Source: Tannerella sp.
Lineage (GTDB): Bacteria; Bacteroidota; Bacteroidia; Bacteroidales; Tannerellaceae
Assembly (NCBI GenBank): GCA_031282485.1
Contig: JAITDQ010000258.1
Span: 1-8,981, forward strand
Direction: 5' to 3'
Length of the DNA stretch: 8,981 nucleotides
Below are positions 1-6,470 of this stretch, one piece after another (position 1 is the first letter of the stretch; every line of letters starts with the position of its first letter). The translations under genes were made by a program, and so were the position numbers. Below the pieces are notes generated by a model that was given only the letters and a program-made list of their open reading frames with translations, made no database searches and was not told where the DNA came from.

Positions 1-37
1 CTCAAAACATTTAAAAATTTATCTGTTTTTTCCGCTG

Positions 38-45
38 CAAAGATA
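38..45 (-). promoter_or_regulatory. Putative Bacteroidota -7 promoter element for a gene left of the window
   Basis: On the minus strand this reads TATCTTTG, an exact match to the Bacteroidota -7 consensus TAnnTTTG. The same octamer occurs just upstream of the genes at 2501 and 7427. No TTTG is seen 19-22 bases further upstream, so the -33 half is missing. Transcription would start near position 33 and run off the left edge, so the gene it would serve is outside the window. Confidence 0.4.
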
Positions 46-166
46 AGCACATAAATCGCACTTTGATGCTTTTTTCCCTATCAATATTATCTATGCTTTT
101 ATTGATAAAACTAATTTACGCCGTAAAATCATCCGGATAATTTCTCTTTTGTATTTTTTTAGATTT

Positions 167-190
167 TCCCCGGCATGAAAAAACCGGGGA
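167..190. terminator. Hairpin downstream of the DUF4270 gene, possible terminator
   Basis: TCCCCGG (167-173) and CCGGGGA (184-190) form a perfect 7-bp GC-rich stem with a 10-base A-rich loop. It lies about 23 bases past the stop codon of the minus-strand DUF4270 gene. On the minus strand the downstream flank is A-rich rather than T-rich. On the plus strand a short TTTT follows. It may therefore act as a mRNA 3'-end hairpin rather than a classical intrinsic terminator. Confidence 0.45.
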
Positions 191-212
191 TTTTGACATA
201 CTCGCTTTTTAT

Positions 213-1673
213 TTACTTCTTTCCTTCAAACTTACTCGAAAGTACTACGATTTTCATCAATTCTTCGTCCGTTCGTATTTTTAATCCCGAAGGTGTAAGC
301 GTATGCGTGATTCCTGTCGTATAATAATATGAATTGCTTGACGTGGCCTCCCGCACTATCGGTATGACCAGCAGGCTAAGATCCTTATCCGGAGAATTTT
401 TTACATGTGTCTCAAGCAACCGGCTTATATTGCCGAAAGCATACGTCCGCGTATAAGAGGAATAACCGTCCGGAGTCTCGTATGACGAAGTACATTGATA
501 GGTTGTCCCATAAGCATTCACACCCATATTCAGGAAAGAAACATACGAAGTAGCATTATCCTCAATACTTGCATTTTCAAAAAATACCCTTACCGAATCT
601 TCAGGCAACAACAGTAAATGTGAAGGCGGCATATAGGCAAAATCCCTTTCATCGACCGGCAAATATTTCAAATTAAGCGCCAGACTGTTGATAAAGCGAT
701 CCTGAACATCAAGTTTGTTTGAAATTTCCGTTGTCGGTATGACGAGTTTCGTGCAGACGCCGGCCGGAGATTTAATATATGTATGGGTGGGATTTTCTTC
801 GAGCAGACGGTCGATTTGGCTGTTCTTAAAACGGGTTATCTGATAAACATCTTTCGCGCTGTAAAACCACTGGGCGCCGTAAAACAGCGAATCCTGCCCC
901 TCCGAGCCTTTTCCTGTGTAAGAATAGGAGATGCGTATGGCGATATTTTCGCCGGAAGTCAGGATAAGATTACCGCTGCCAAACGTATTTGTTATGTATA
1001 CGCCGGGAAAAAATCCGTTAAATGAGCTCTGCGAATCGAATGTTGACGGATTATTGACGGTTTCGTCATAGAATCGCTGTCCCAGTTCGAGCGGCAGTTT
1101 TACCCGTATATTCGGAATATAATAATCCGAATTGCGTACGGAATCGGGAATCGCCATGTCATAAGCCGTATACGTACAGGAGCCTAAAGGGTTGTTCATT
1201 GTACAGTATTTCTCCGGGTCGTCGTTCGTATAAAAATTCCTCGTCAACGGCCGGTTTACCGGAAACACCGTAACCTGCATCGGCGCTATTGTGTCGCCAT
1301 ACGCCATGAGTCCGCCGTAAGTATTATACATATAAAAAATATACAAATCGATCGAATCGATCTTCCCGTTATAGGGCGTTTCGGCAAACCGGAATCCTTC
1401 CTTACAATAAAACTGGCACAGGAAGTCAGCTTTAAGTGTTCCGTAATCCGGATCATACATTTCCCCCAGCATACAGGTTGTCGTTTTGGCGAAGACGGAG
1501 TCAAGTTTCACGGTCGACGCTTTTATCCGAAACGTATCGGTATAAACGGTTATCAAATCGTCGGGCGGCAGAACGGTCGTTCCCACTTTCGTCAGGTTAT
1601 CGTCGCACGCGCCTGAAATAAGGGCTGTCAAAAGGCAGCATAAAGCAATATGTTTTTTTATACCTTTCATCAT
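213..1673 (-). CDS. DUF4270 family lipoprotein
   Basis: This 486-residue protein begins with a lipoprotein signal peptide. Two basic stretches (K3, K6-K7) precede a hydrophobic core at residues 9-20 and the lipobox SGAC, with Cys23 as the lipidated residue. The next residues are Asp24-Asp25, resembling the acidic signal that sends Bacteroidota lipoproteins to the cell surface, so an outer-membrane and possibly surface location is inferred. The rest has no further membrane segment and is rich in alternating polar/hydrophobic, beta-type sequence with many Tyr, Thr and Ser. Overall sequence character and gene context match DUF4270, a family of unknown function in Bacteroidota; the family call is from recognition, not a search. 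The gene follows the GT5-like gene with a 12-base gap, so the two are probably co-transcribed. The start could be M1 or M2 (adjacent ATGs). No biochemical role can be given. Confidence 0.8.
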   Translation of the reverse strand: MMKGIKKHIALCCLLTALISGACDDNLTKVGTTVLPPDDLITVYTDTFRIKASTVKLDSVFAKTTTCMLGEMYDPDYGTLKADFLCQFYCKEGFRFAETPYNGKIDSIDLYIFYMYNTYGGLMAYGDTIAPMQVTVFPVNRPLTRNFYTNDDPEKYCTMNNPLGSCTYTAYDMAIPDSVRNSDYYIPNIRVKLPLELGQRFYDETVNNPSTFDSQSSFNGFFPGVYITNTFGSGNLILTSGENIAIRISYSYTGKGSEGQDSLFYGAQWFYSAKDVYQITRFKNSQIDRLLEENPTHTYIKSPAGVCTKLVIPTTEISNKLDVQDRFINSLALNLKYLPVDERDFAYMPPSHLLLLPEDSVRVFFENASIEDNATSYVSFLNMGVNAYGTTYQCTSSYETPDGYSSYTRTYAFGNISRLLETHVKNSPDKDLSLLVIPIVREATSSNSYYYTTGITHTLTPSGLKIRTDEELMKIVVLSSKFEGKK

Positions 1674-1685
1674 CTTTTGTTTTTT

Positions 1686-2501
1686 TTATTTGGAATTGAG
1701 TATCTGATCATAAAAATCATTGTAAACGTCGATGTACGAATCATCCGGCTGATAGGGCAGAAACGGTTTGTTTTCACTCTCAATAAAATCCGAAACATCT
1801 TTGCTTATATCGGGACTTCCTTGAATAACGCCGTCGGAATACCGTATTGCAAGACTTGACAAAGCGGCGAAATCCGTCGATGTTTTTATCAGCTGCAGGT
1901 CTTTGTCGGTCATGCCGTCCTGTTTCAATTTTCCGGCGAGGGACTTGTTCAGGGATTCCTTAAAATCATCCGAATAAACGGAATATACCACTTTGGCGCC
2001 GGCAAAACCCGGGTCGTCCGCGTACATCTTTTTAAGATAGACGGGAGCCAGCGCCGACAGCCAGCCGTGACAGTGTACAAGATCCGGTATCCAGCGCAGT
2101 TTCTTCACCGTTTCAAGAACTCCCCGGACGTAGAATATCGCTCGTTCGTCGTTATCTTCAAATTCCATACCCTCGTCATCATGCACGATGTATTTACGAT
2201 GAAAAAAATCATCATTATCAATAAAATATACCTGCATCCGAGCGGACTGAATTGAAGCAACCTTTATAATAAGCGGATGATCCGTATCATCAATAATGAG
2301 GTTCATTCCCGAAAGGCGTATCACTTCATGCAACTGGTTCCTTCGCTCATTGACATGTCCGTATCGAGGCATAAATGTCCGTATCTCACGTCCTCTTTCC
2401 TGTATGCCTTGAGGCAGGTTTCTGCATATCCCGGATATTTCCGTCTCCGGTAAATACGGCGTTATCTCCTGAGTAATAAATAAAATTCGCTTTGCGCCCA
2501 T
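1686..2501 (-). CDS. Glycogen/starch synthase-like protein, N-terminal GT5 domain only
   Basis: At 271 residues this is about half the length of bacterial glycogen synthase GlgA (roughly 480). It covers only the N-terminal Rossmann domain (Glyco_transf_5). Family landmarks are E12-x-x-P15, L29-P30, R41-x-F-x-P-R-Y47, and PDLVHCHGW at 139-147, which corresponds to the PDVVHAHDW motif of GlgA. The ADP-glucose-binding K-T-G-G-L-A-D motif is not conserved: at the aligned spacing residues 18-24 read PETEISG, so the lysine and both glycines are lost. The C-terminal GT-B domain, which carries most nucleotide-sugar contacts, is absent with no frameshift evident. The gene ends cleanly 12 bases before the DUF4270 gene. 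Catalytic glycogen synthesis is therefore unlikely; a binding, regulatory or other role is inferred. Annotations as 'glycogen synthase' would be misleading. A TATCTTTG promoter element lies at 2526-2533. Confidence 0.85.
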   Translation of the reverse strand: MGAKRILFITQEITPYLPETEISGICRNLPQGIQERGREIRTFMPRYGHVNERRNQLHEVIRLSGMNLIIDDTDHPLIIKVASIQSARMQVYFIDNDDFFHRKYIVHDDEGMEFEDNDERAIFYVRGVLETVKKLRWIPDLVHCHGWLSALAPVYLKKMYADDPGFAGAKVVYSVYSDDFKESLNKSLAGKLKQDGMTDKDLQLIKTSTDFAALSSLAIRYSDGVIQGSPDISKDVSDFIESENKPFLPYQPDDSYIDVYNDFYDQILNSK

Positions 2502-2525
2502 CCTTTATTATTTAAAAAATCGCCA

Positions 2526-2559
2526 CAAAGATACTAAAAAAAAACGGGAAAAAAACAAA
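2526..2559 (-). promoter_or_regulatory. Promoter of the GT5-like/DUF4270 operon
   Basis: Read on the minus strand, a -33 TTTG (2556-2559) is followed 22 bases later by a -7 TATCTTTG (2526-2533), matching TAnnTTTG. The usual spacing is 19-21, so this is slightly long. Predicted transcription start is near 2521, giving a leader of about 19 bases before the ATG at 2501. It lies in the 185-base divergent region shared with panC. For panC only a weak -7 candidate (TTGCTTTG at 2641-2648, no -33) is visible. Confidence 0.6.
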
Positions 2560-2686
2560 CGAAAATGCATTGATTATTCAAATCGTTTTAAATTAGCATA
2601 TTTTATAAACTAAAAATTACGCCGTTACCTTTTTATTTTGTTGCTTTGCAGTCTGATTACAACCATATAAACTTAATCTTTTTGAA

Positions 2687-3526
2687 ATGATAACGATACA
2701 CAGCATCAATGAATTAAAGACCTTTCTTTCCGGTGAACGCGAAACGGGAAAGATCGTAGGATTCGTCCCGACAATGGGCGCTTTGCACGACGGGCACCTC
2801 AGCTTGGTTAAACAATGTAAAAAAGAAAATGACATTTGCGTCGTCAGTATTTTTGTGAATCCGACACAGTTTAACGACAGGAACGACTTTAAGACCTATC
2901 CGCGTACGCTTGACAACGATTGCAGGATGCTCGAACAGGTACGGTGCGACTGCGTTTTTGCCCCGTCGGAGGATGAAATGTATCCCGAACCGGACATGCG
3001 TGTCTTCGACCTGGGGCCGGTAGCGGCCGTCATGGAAGGCGAAAAGCGCCCGGGACATTTCAACGGCGTAGCTCAGGTCGTGAGCAAACTGTTCGACGCC
3101 GTCATGCCGGACAGCGCTTATTTCGGGGAAAAAGATTTCCAGCAAATCGCCGTCATACGTGAAATGGTCAGGCAGCTGCGTTTACCCGTTCACATCGTCG
3201 CCTGCCCTGTCGTACGCGAAAAAGACGGGCTTGCCATGAGCAGCCGCAACACGCGCCTGACGCCGGAACAGCGTCAAATTGCGCCGCTGATTGCTCGTAC
3301 TTTGAAAGAAAGTTGTACCTTTGTGCCGTCAAAAAGCGTCGAAGAGGTCGAAGACTGGGTTGTAAATACACTTAACCGCACGCCTCCACTGCGCGTTGAA
3401 TACTATACAATCGTAGACGGCAACACGTTGCAGCCGGTAAAAAACTGGAACGAAACGACCGAACCTGTGGGCTGTATAACGGTATTCTGCGGCGACGTAA
3501 GACTTATTGATAACATAAAATATTAA
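2687..3526 (+). CDS. panC: Pantothenate synthetase (pantoate--beta-alanine ligase)
   Basis: PanC condenses pantoate with beta-alanine using ATP, through a pantoyl-adenylate intermediate, to make pantothenate, the precursor of coenzyme A. It is a cytosolic enzyme. The 279 residues match the family's usual length (about 280). Motifs seen: [10 protein letters not shown] at 28-37 with the nucleotide-binding H34-x-G-H37; FVNPTQF at 56-62; FGEKDFQ at 146-152; and MSSRN at 184-188, the segment equivalent to the KMSKS loop. All appear intact. The ATG at 2687 places the first motif at the normal distance from the N terminus. panD starts 7 bases after the panC stop, so the two form an operon; PanD makes the beta-alanine that PanC consumes. 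The upstream leader is AT-rich with no evident Shine-Dalgarno sequence, as usual in this phylum. Confidence 0.97.
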   Translation: MITIHSINELKTFLSGERETGKIVGFVPTMGALHDGHLSLVKQCKKENDICVVSIFVNPTQFNDRNDFKTYPRTLDNDCRMLEQVRCDCVFAPSEDEMYPEPDMRVFDLGPVAAVMEGEKRPGHFNGVAQVVSKLFDAVMPDSAYFGEKDFQQIAVIREMVRQLRLPVHIVACPVVREKDGLAMSSRNTRLTPEQRQIAPLIARTLKESCTFVPSKSVEEVEDWVVNTLNRTPPLRVEYYTIVDGNTLQPVKNWNETTEPVGCITVFCGDVRLIDNIKY

Positions 3527-3533
3527 GACAGAC

Positions 3534-3896
3534 ATGACTATCGAAGTTTTGAAATCAAAAATCCACCGCGTGACGGTGACGGAAGCCAATCTTAATTATA
3601 TCGGCAGCGTCACAATCGACGAAGACCTTATGGACGCCGCTAACATTATCGAATATGAAAAAGTTCACATCCTCGACAACAATAATGGCGAACGCTTCGA
3701 GACGTATGTCATAAAGGGTGAACGCGGGTCAGGCATCATCTGCCTGAACGGGGCGGCAGCCCGCAAAGTGCAGCCGGGTGATATTATCCTTATTGTTTCG
3801 TATGCCCGGATGGATTTTGAGGAAGCAAAAAAATTCAAACCGACAATCGTTTTCCCCGATACTGCAACCAACCGTCCGGTCGGGCTGTCATTATAA
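3534..3896 (+). CDS. panD: Aspartate 1-decarboxylase proenzyme
   Basis: PanD decarboxylates L-aspartate to beta-alanine, the substrate of PanC. It is a small pyruvoyl enzyme that cleaves itself. The 120-residue chain has the self-processing site Gly24-Ser25 at exactly the family position. Ser25 would become the pyruvoyl group on the larger chain. Other active-site residues also fall at the expected numbers: Lys9, Arg54, Tyr58 (in NGERFETY), and Asn72 within LNGAA. The protein therefore looks fully functional. It is the second gene of the panC-panD operon, 7 bases after panC. Its last codons form the upstream arm of a hairpin terminator, so transcription probably ends at the stop codon. In some bacteria PanD maturation needs PanZ/PanM; no such gene is present in this window. 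Confidence 0.97.
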   Translation: MTIEVLKSKIHRVTVTEANLNYIGSVTIDEDLMDAANIIEYEKVHILDNNNGERFETYVIKGERGSGIICLNGAAARKVQPGDIILIVSYARMDFEEAKKFKPTIVFPDTATNRPVGLSL

Positions 3897-3928
3897 GGCT
3901 GCCCCGAATCATGACAGCCCTTATTTTG
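3882..3928 (+). terminator. Intrinsic terminator overlapping the panD stop codon
   Basis: GGGCTGTCAT (3882-3891) and ATGACAGCCC (3911-3920) are perfect 10-base inverted repeats, separated by 19 bases and followed directly by TTATTTTG. This has the form of a Rho-independent terminator on the plus strand. The left arm lies inside the last panD codons and the TAA stop is in the loop. Its 3' end is only about 12 bases before the start of the MATE gene, so it would separate that gene from the pan operon. Confidence 0.75.
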
Positions 3929-3939
3929 CAACGCGATTC

Positions 3940-5268
3940 ATGCAAAAGTATACATATAAACATATATGGAATGTAAGTTTCCCGATTATCACCGGTTTAC
4001 TTGCCCAGAATATAATCAATGTGACGGATACGGCCTTTCTCGGCCGCGTGGGTGAGGTCGAACTGGGGGCGTCGGCCATGGGCGGACTTTATTATATATG
4101 CCTTTTTACAATATTTTTCGGATTCAGCACCGGTGCGCAGATAATAACAGGCAGGCGAAACGGGGAAAAGAATTATGCGGCGACAGGCCATGTCATGATT
4201 CAGGGTATGTTTTTCCTTATGATACTGACGATTATCCTTTTCGGATTATCTTACTTTTATGCCGGCAACATCATGCGCGCCATGATTTCGTCGGAAGTGA
4301 TATGGGAAGCAACGATGAGTTTCCTGAAATGGCGTATCACAGGGCTTTTTTTTGTTATCTTCAACGTCATGTTCCGCGCTTTTTATGTCGGGATAACAAA
4401 GACGCAAGTTCTTACTGCAAATGCCGTTGTCATGGCCGTAACGAACATTGGCCTCGACTATGCATTGATATTCGGGCATTTCGGTTTCCCGGCAATGGGG
4501 ATTGAAGGCGCCGCCATCGCTTCCGTCATATCGGAATTTGTGTCCACCCTGTTTTTCACGGTTTATACCATGCTCACGATTGACCGCAAAAAATACGGTT
4601 TTACGCATTTCCGTTCCATAAATTTCAAACTGCTGAAACAGGTGCTTGAAATATCCATCTACACAATGTTCCAGTATTTTATTTCGATGAGTACATTCCT
4701 GCTGTTCTTCGTCGCCATAGAACGTCAGGGACAGCATACGCTCGCTATCGCCAACATCATACGAAGCATTTATATCGTCATGTTCATCCCCCTCAATGCG
4801 CTTTCGGCGACATCAAACACCCTCGTCAGCAACATCATCGGCGAAGGAAAAACGGGCGAAGTGATGCCGCTCATACGGCGTATATCGCAGCTTTCGTTTC
4901 TCATCATGTCGGTATGCGTACTGTTGCTTTGTCTCTTTCCCAAGACCGTTTTGTCGGTATACACAAACGATGTTTCACTCATAAACGAATCCGTACCGTC
5001 CATTTATGTAATATCCGTCGCGCTGATTATAAGTTCGATTGCAAGCGTATTTTTCAACAGCGTTTCCGGCACGGGAAATACAAAATCCGCATTAATCCTC
5101 GAGATCGGAGTTTTGATTCTGTATACCATATACGTTTACCTGAGCGGGATGTACATGAAACTTCCCGTACATATATGTTTCGGCGCGGAAATCCTGTATT
5201 TTGCCGGAATTTTTATCGGAAGCGCCGCATACCTGCGTTTTGCGGACTGGCAAAAGAAAAAGATTTAA
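3940..5268 (+). CDS. MATE family efflux transporter
   Basis: A polytopic inner-membrane protein of 442 residues, the usual MATE length (about 450), with roughly twelve hydrophobic segments arranged as two six-helix halves. MATE signatures include NVTDTAFLGRVG at 27-38 in the first helix and its following loop, containing Asp30, and GIEGAAIAS at 187-195, matching the family's G-x-x-GAA-x-A motif. Such proteins export drugs, metabolites or other organic molecules using Na+ or H+ gradients; the substrate cannot be read from the sequence. The start was placed at the ATG at 3940. The open frame extends upstream to 3778, but that part overlaps panD in another frame and would add 54 residues without MATE character. 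No Shine-Dalgarno sequence precedes 3940. A terminator-like hairpin ends just upstream, so expression needs either read-through or a promoter very close to the start. A DinF-like or NorM-like subgroup cannot be decided. Confidence 0.9.
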   Translation: MQKYTYKHIWNVSFPIITGLLAQNIINVTDTAFLGRVGEVELGASAMGGLYYICLFTIFFGFSTGAQIITGRRNGEKNYAATGHVMIQGMFFLMILTIILFGLSYFYAGNIMRAMISSEVIWEATMSFLKWRITGLFFVIFNVMFRAFYVGITKTQVLTANAVVMAVTNIGLDYALIFGHFGFPAMGIEGAAIASVISEFVSTLFFTVYTMLTIDRKKYGFTHFRSINFKLLKQVLEISIYTMFQYFISMSTFLLFFVAIERQGQHTLAIANIIRSIYIVMFIPLNALSATSNTLVSNIIGEGKTGEVMPLIRRISQLSFLIMSVCVLLLCLFPKTVLSVYTNDVSLINESVPSIYVISVALIISSIASVFFNSVSGTGNTKSALILEIGVLILYTIYVYLSGMYMKLPVHICFGAEILYFAGIFIGSAAYLRFADWQKKKI

Positions 5269-5274
5269 GTTTAT

Positions 5275-5305
5275 TTTGTATTACTCCCGGCTTGTACTAT
5301 ATTTG
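5275..5305 (+). promoter_or_regulatory. Consensus Bacteroidota promoter of the NahK-like kinase gene
   Basis: A -33 TTTG (5275-5278) and a -7 TATATTTG (5298-5305) are separated by 19 bases, a perfect match to TTTG-N19-TAnnTTTG. The predicted transcription start is around 5310, giving a leader of about 30 A-rich bases before the ATG at 5341. The -33 box begins just 6 bases after the MATE stop codon, so the kinase gene is a separate transcription unit. This is the best promoter match in the window. Confidence 0.85.
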
Positions 5306-5340
5306 CACCGGAATATTAACATTAAAAACAATACAAACCA

Positions 5341-6432
5341 ATGACAAACGACGCTTATTTGCAGATACTGTCACACTTTACGCCGGAAGAAGACGCCGTC
5401 GAAGTGACGCCTTTCGGCAACGGACATATCAACGATACATTAAAAGTTACAACGGCTTCGGGAACGGACAAATACATCCTGCAACGCATCAACCACCTCA
5501 TTTTTAAGAATGTGGACATGTTGCAGAATAACATACAAACCGTAACGGAGCATATCAGGCGGAAACTCGAAGAACGTAACGAAACGGATATTGACCGTAA
5601 GGTTCTCACTTTCCTGCCGGCAAACGACGGCAAACGTTATTATTATGACGGGACGAATTACTGGCGCGTATGCCTGCTGATACCCGACAGCCAAAGTCTG
5701 GACGAGATAACCCCGGAACTGTCGTACGAGGCGGGTAAGGCTTTCGGCGACTTCCAGTCGATGCTCTCCGATATTCCCGAAGGTACGCTTGGCGAAACGA
5801 TTCCCGACTTTCACAACATGGCGTTCCGCCTGCAACAGTTCCACGACGCCCTGAAGGACGATGCCGCAGGACGGCTCCATAAGGTGAAACCGCTCGTCGA
5901 CGAAATCGAGAAACGCGCCAAAGCGATGTGTATACAGGAAGACCTCTACCGGGAAGGCAAACTTAAAAAACGTATCAACCATTGCGACACGAAAGTGAAC
6001 AATATCCTGTTCGACACGAACAGCGGAAAGGTTTTGTGCGTCATCGATCTGGATACGGTAATGCCCGGATTCGTTCTCTCCGACATCGGCGATTTCATAC
6101 GCACGGGCGCAAATACGGGAGCGGAAGACGATACGAATTTGGATAACGTGAACGTCGATATGGAAATATTCAAAGCCTACACGCGCGGTTATATGGAAAC
6201 AGCCCGTTCTTTCCTCACCCCGCTCGAAACAGCCATGCTTCCTTACGGCGGACGGTTACTTACATATATGCAGACCGTACGGTTTTTAACCGATTATATT
6301 AACGGCGATACATATTATAAGATACATCATCCCGAACATAACCTGCAACGTACAAAAGCGCAGTTCAAACTGCTGCAAAGCTTGGAAGAACACGCCGGCG
6401 AAATGGACGGGTTTATGAAGGAATGGCTGTAA
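5341..6432 (+). CDS. APH-fold sugar kinase, probable N-acetylhexosamine 1-kinase (NahK-like)
   Basis: This 363-residue protein has the aminoglycoside-phosphotransferase/choline-kinase fold. FGNGHINDT at 25-33 is the nucleotide-loop region. HCDTKVNN at 214-221 is the Brenner-type catalytic loop, with Asp216 as likely base and Asn221 as metal ligand. IDLD at 235-238 supplies the second metal-binding aspartate. Length and the GHINDT signature fit NahK of Bifidobacterium longum (359 residues), which phosphorylates GlcNAc or GalNAc at C1 in the salvage of mucin and milk sugars. Bacteroidales relatives have often been labelled 'mucin desulfatase MdsC' or 'aminoglycoside phosphotransferase'. No sulfatase motif is present, and drug resistance is unlikely. 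No lacto-N-biose phosphorylase or uridylyltransferase gene lies in the window, so a route to UDP-HexNAc is inferred only from the family. It is probably monocistronic, with its own promoter at 5275-5305. Confidence 0.8.
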   Translation: MTNDAYLQILSHFTPEEDAVEVTPFGNGHINDTLKVTTASGTDKYILQRINHLIFKNVDMLQNNIQTVTEHIRRKLEERNETDIDRKVLTFLPANDGKRYYYDGTNYWRVCLLIPDSQSLDEITPELSYEAGKAFGDFQSMLSDIPEGTLGETIPDFHNMAFRLQQFHDALKDDAAGRLHKVKPLVDEIEKRAKAMCIQEDLYREGKLKKRINHCDTKVNNILFDTNSGKVLCVIDLDTVMPGFVLSDIGDFIRTGANTGAEDDTNLDNVNVDMEIFKAYTRGYMETARSFLTPLETAMLPYGGRLLTYMQTVRFLTDYINGDTYYKIHHPEHNLQRTKAQFKLLQSLEEHAGEMDGFMKEWL

Positions 6433-6449
6433 GTAAGACGGCGATATAA

Positions 6450-6463
6450 AAGCGCCTGCGCTT
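6450..6463 (-). terminator. Small hairpin between convergent genes, probable terminator
   Basis: AAGCGC (6450-6455) and GCGCTT (6458-6463) are inverted repeats around a 2-base centre, in practice a 5-bp stem with a 4-base loop. On the minus strand the stem is followed by TTATAT, suiting termination of the glycosyltransferase gene that stops at 6471. It also lies 17 bases past the kinase stop on the plus strand, where no T-tract follows directly. The stem is short, so confidence is moderate. Confidence 0.5.
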
Positions 6464-6470
6464 CATTCAT

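Noticed and set aside
79..107. Inverted repeat TATCAATA / TATTGATA in the left intergenic region
   Set aside because: The arms are 8 bases and nearly all A/T with a 13-base loop, in very AT-rich DNA. There is no adjacent T-tract or gene in a position to explain a function, so chance is likely.
3778..3939. Upstream extension of the MATE reading frame inside panD
   Set aside because: It overlaps the confidently assigned end of panD and a terminator. The encoded 54 residues have no MATE character, and the ATG at 3940 gives the normal family N terminus and length.
4246..4737. Minus-strand open frame of 163 codons opposite the MATE gene
   Set aside because: It is antisense to a membrane-protein gene with clear motifs, its translation is hydrophilic and His-rich with no domain, and no start signals are seen.
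4914..5507. Long plus-strand open frame (197 codons) across the MATE/kinase junction
   Set aside because: It overlaps two well-supported genes in another frame and crosses a consensus promoter. Its Arg- and His-rich translation looks like out-of-frame noise.
5440..5982. Minus-strand open frame of 180 codons opposite the kinase gene
   Set aside because: It is fully antisense to the NahK-like gene, has no recognisable motif and no promoter element, and is best explained as a shadow of the codon usage on the plus strand.
5341..6432. Aminoglycoside resistance gene
   Set aside because: The APH fold is shared, but the GHINDT region, length and overall sequence fit sugar kinases of the NahK type. 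No resistance-associated mobile context is present.
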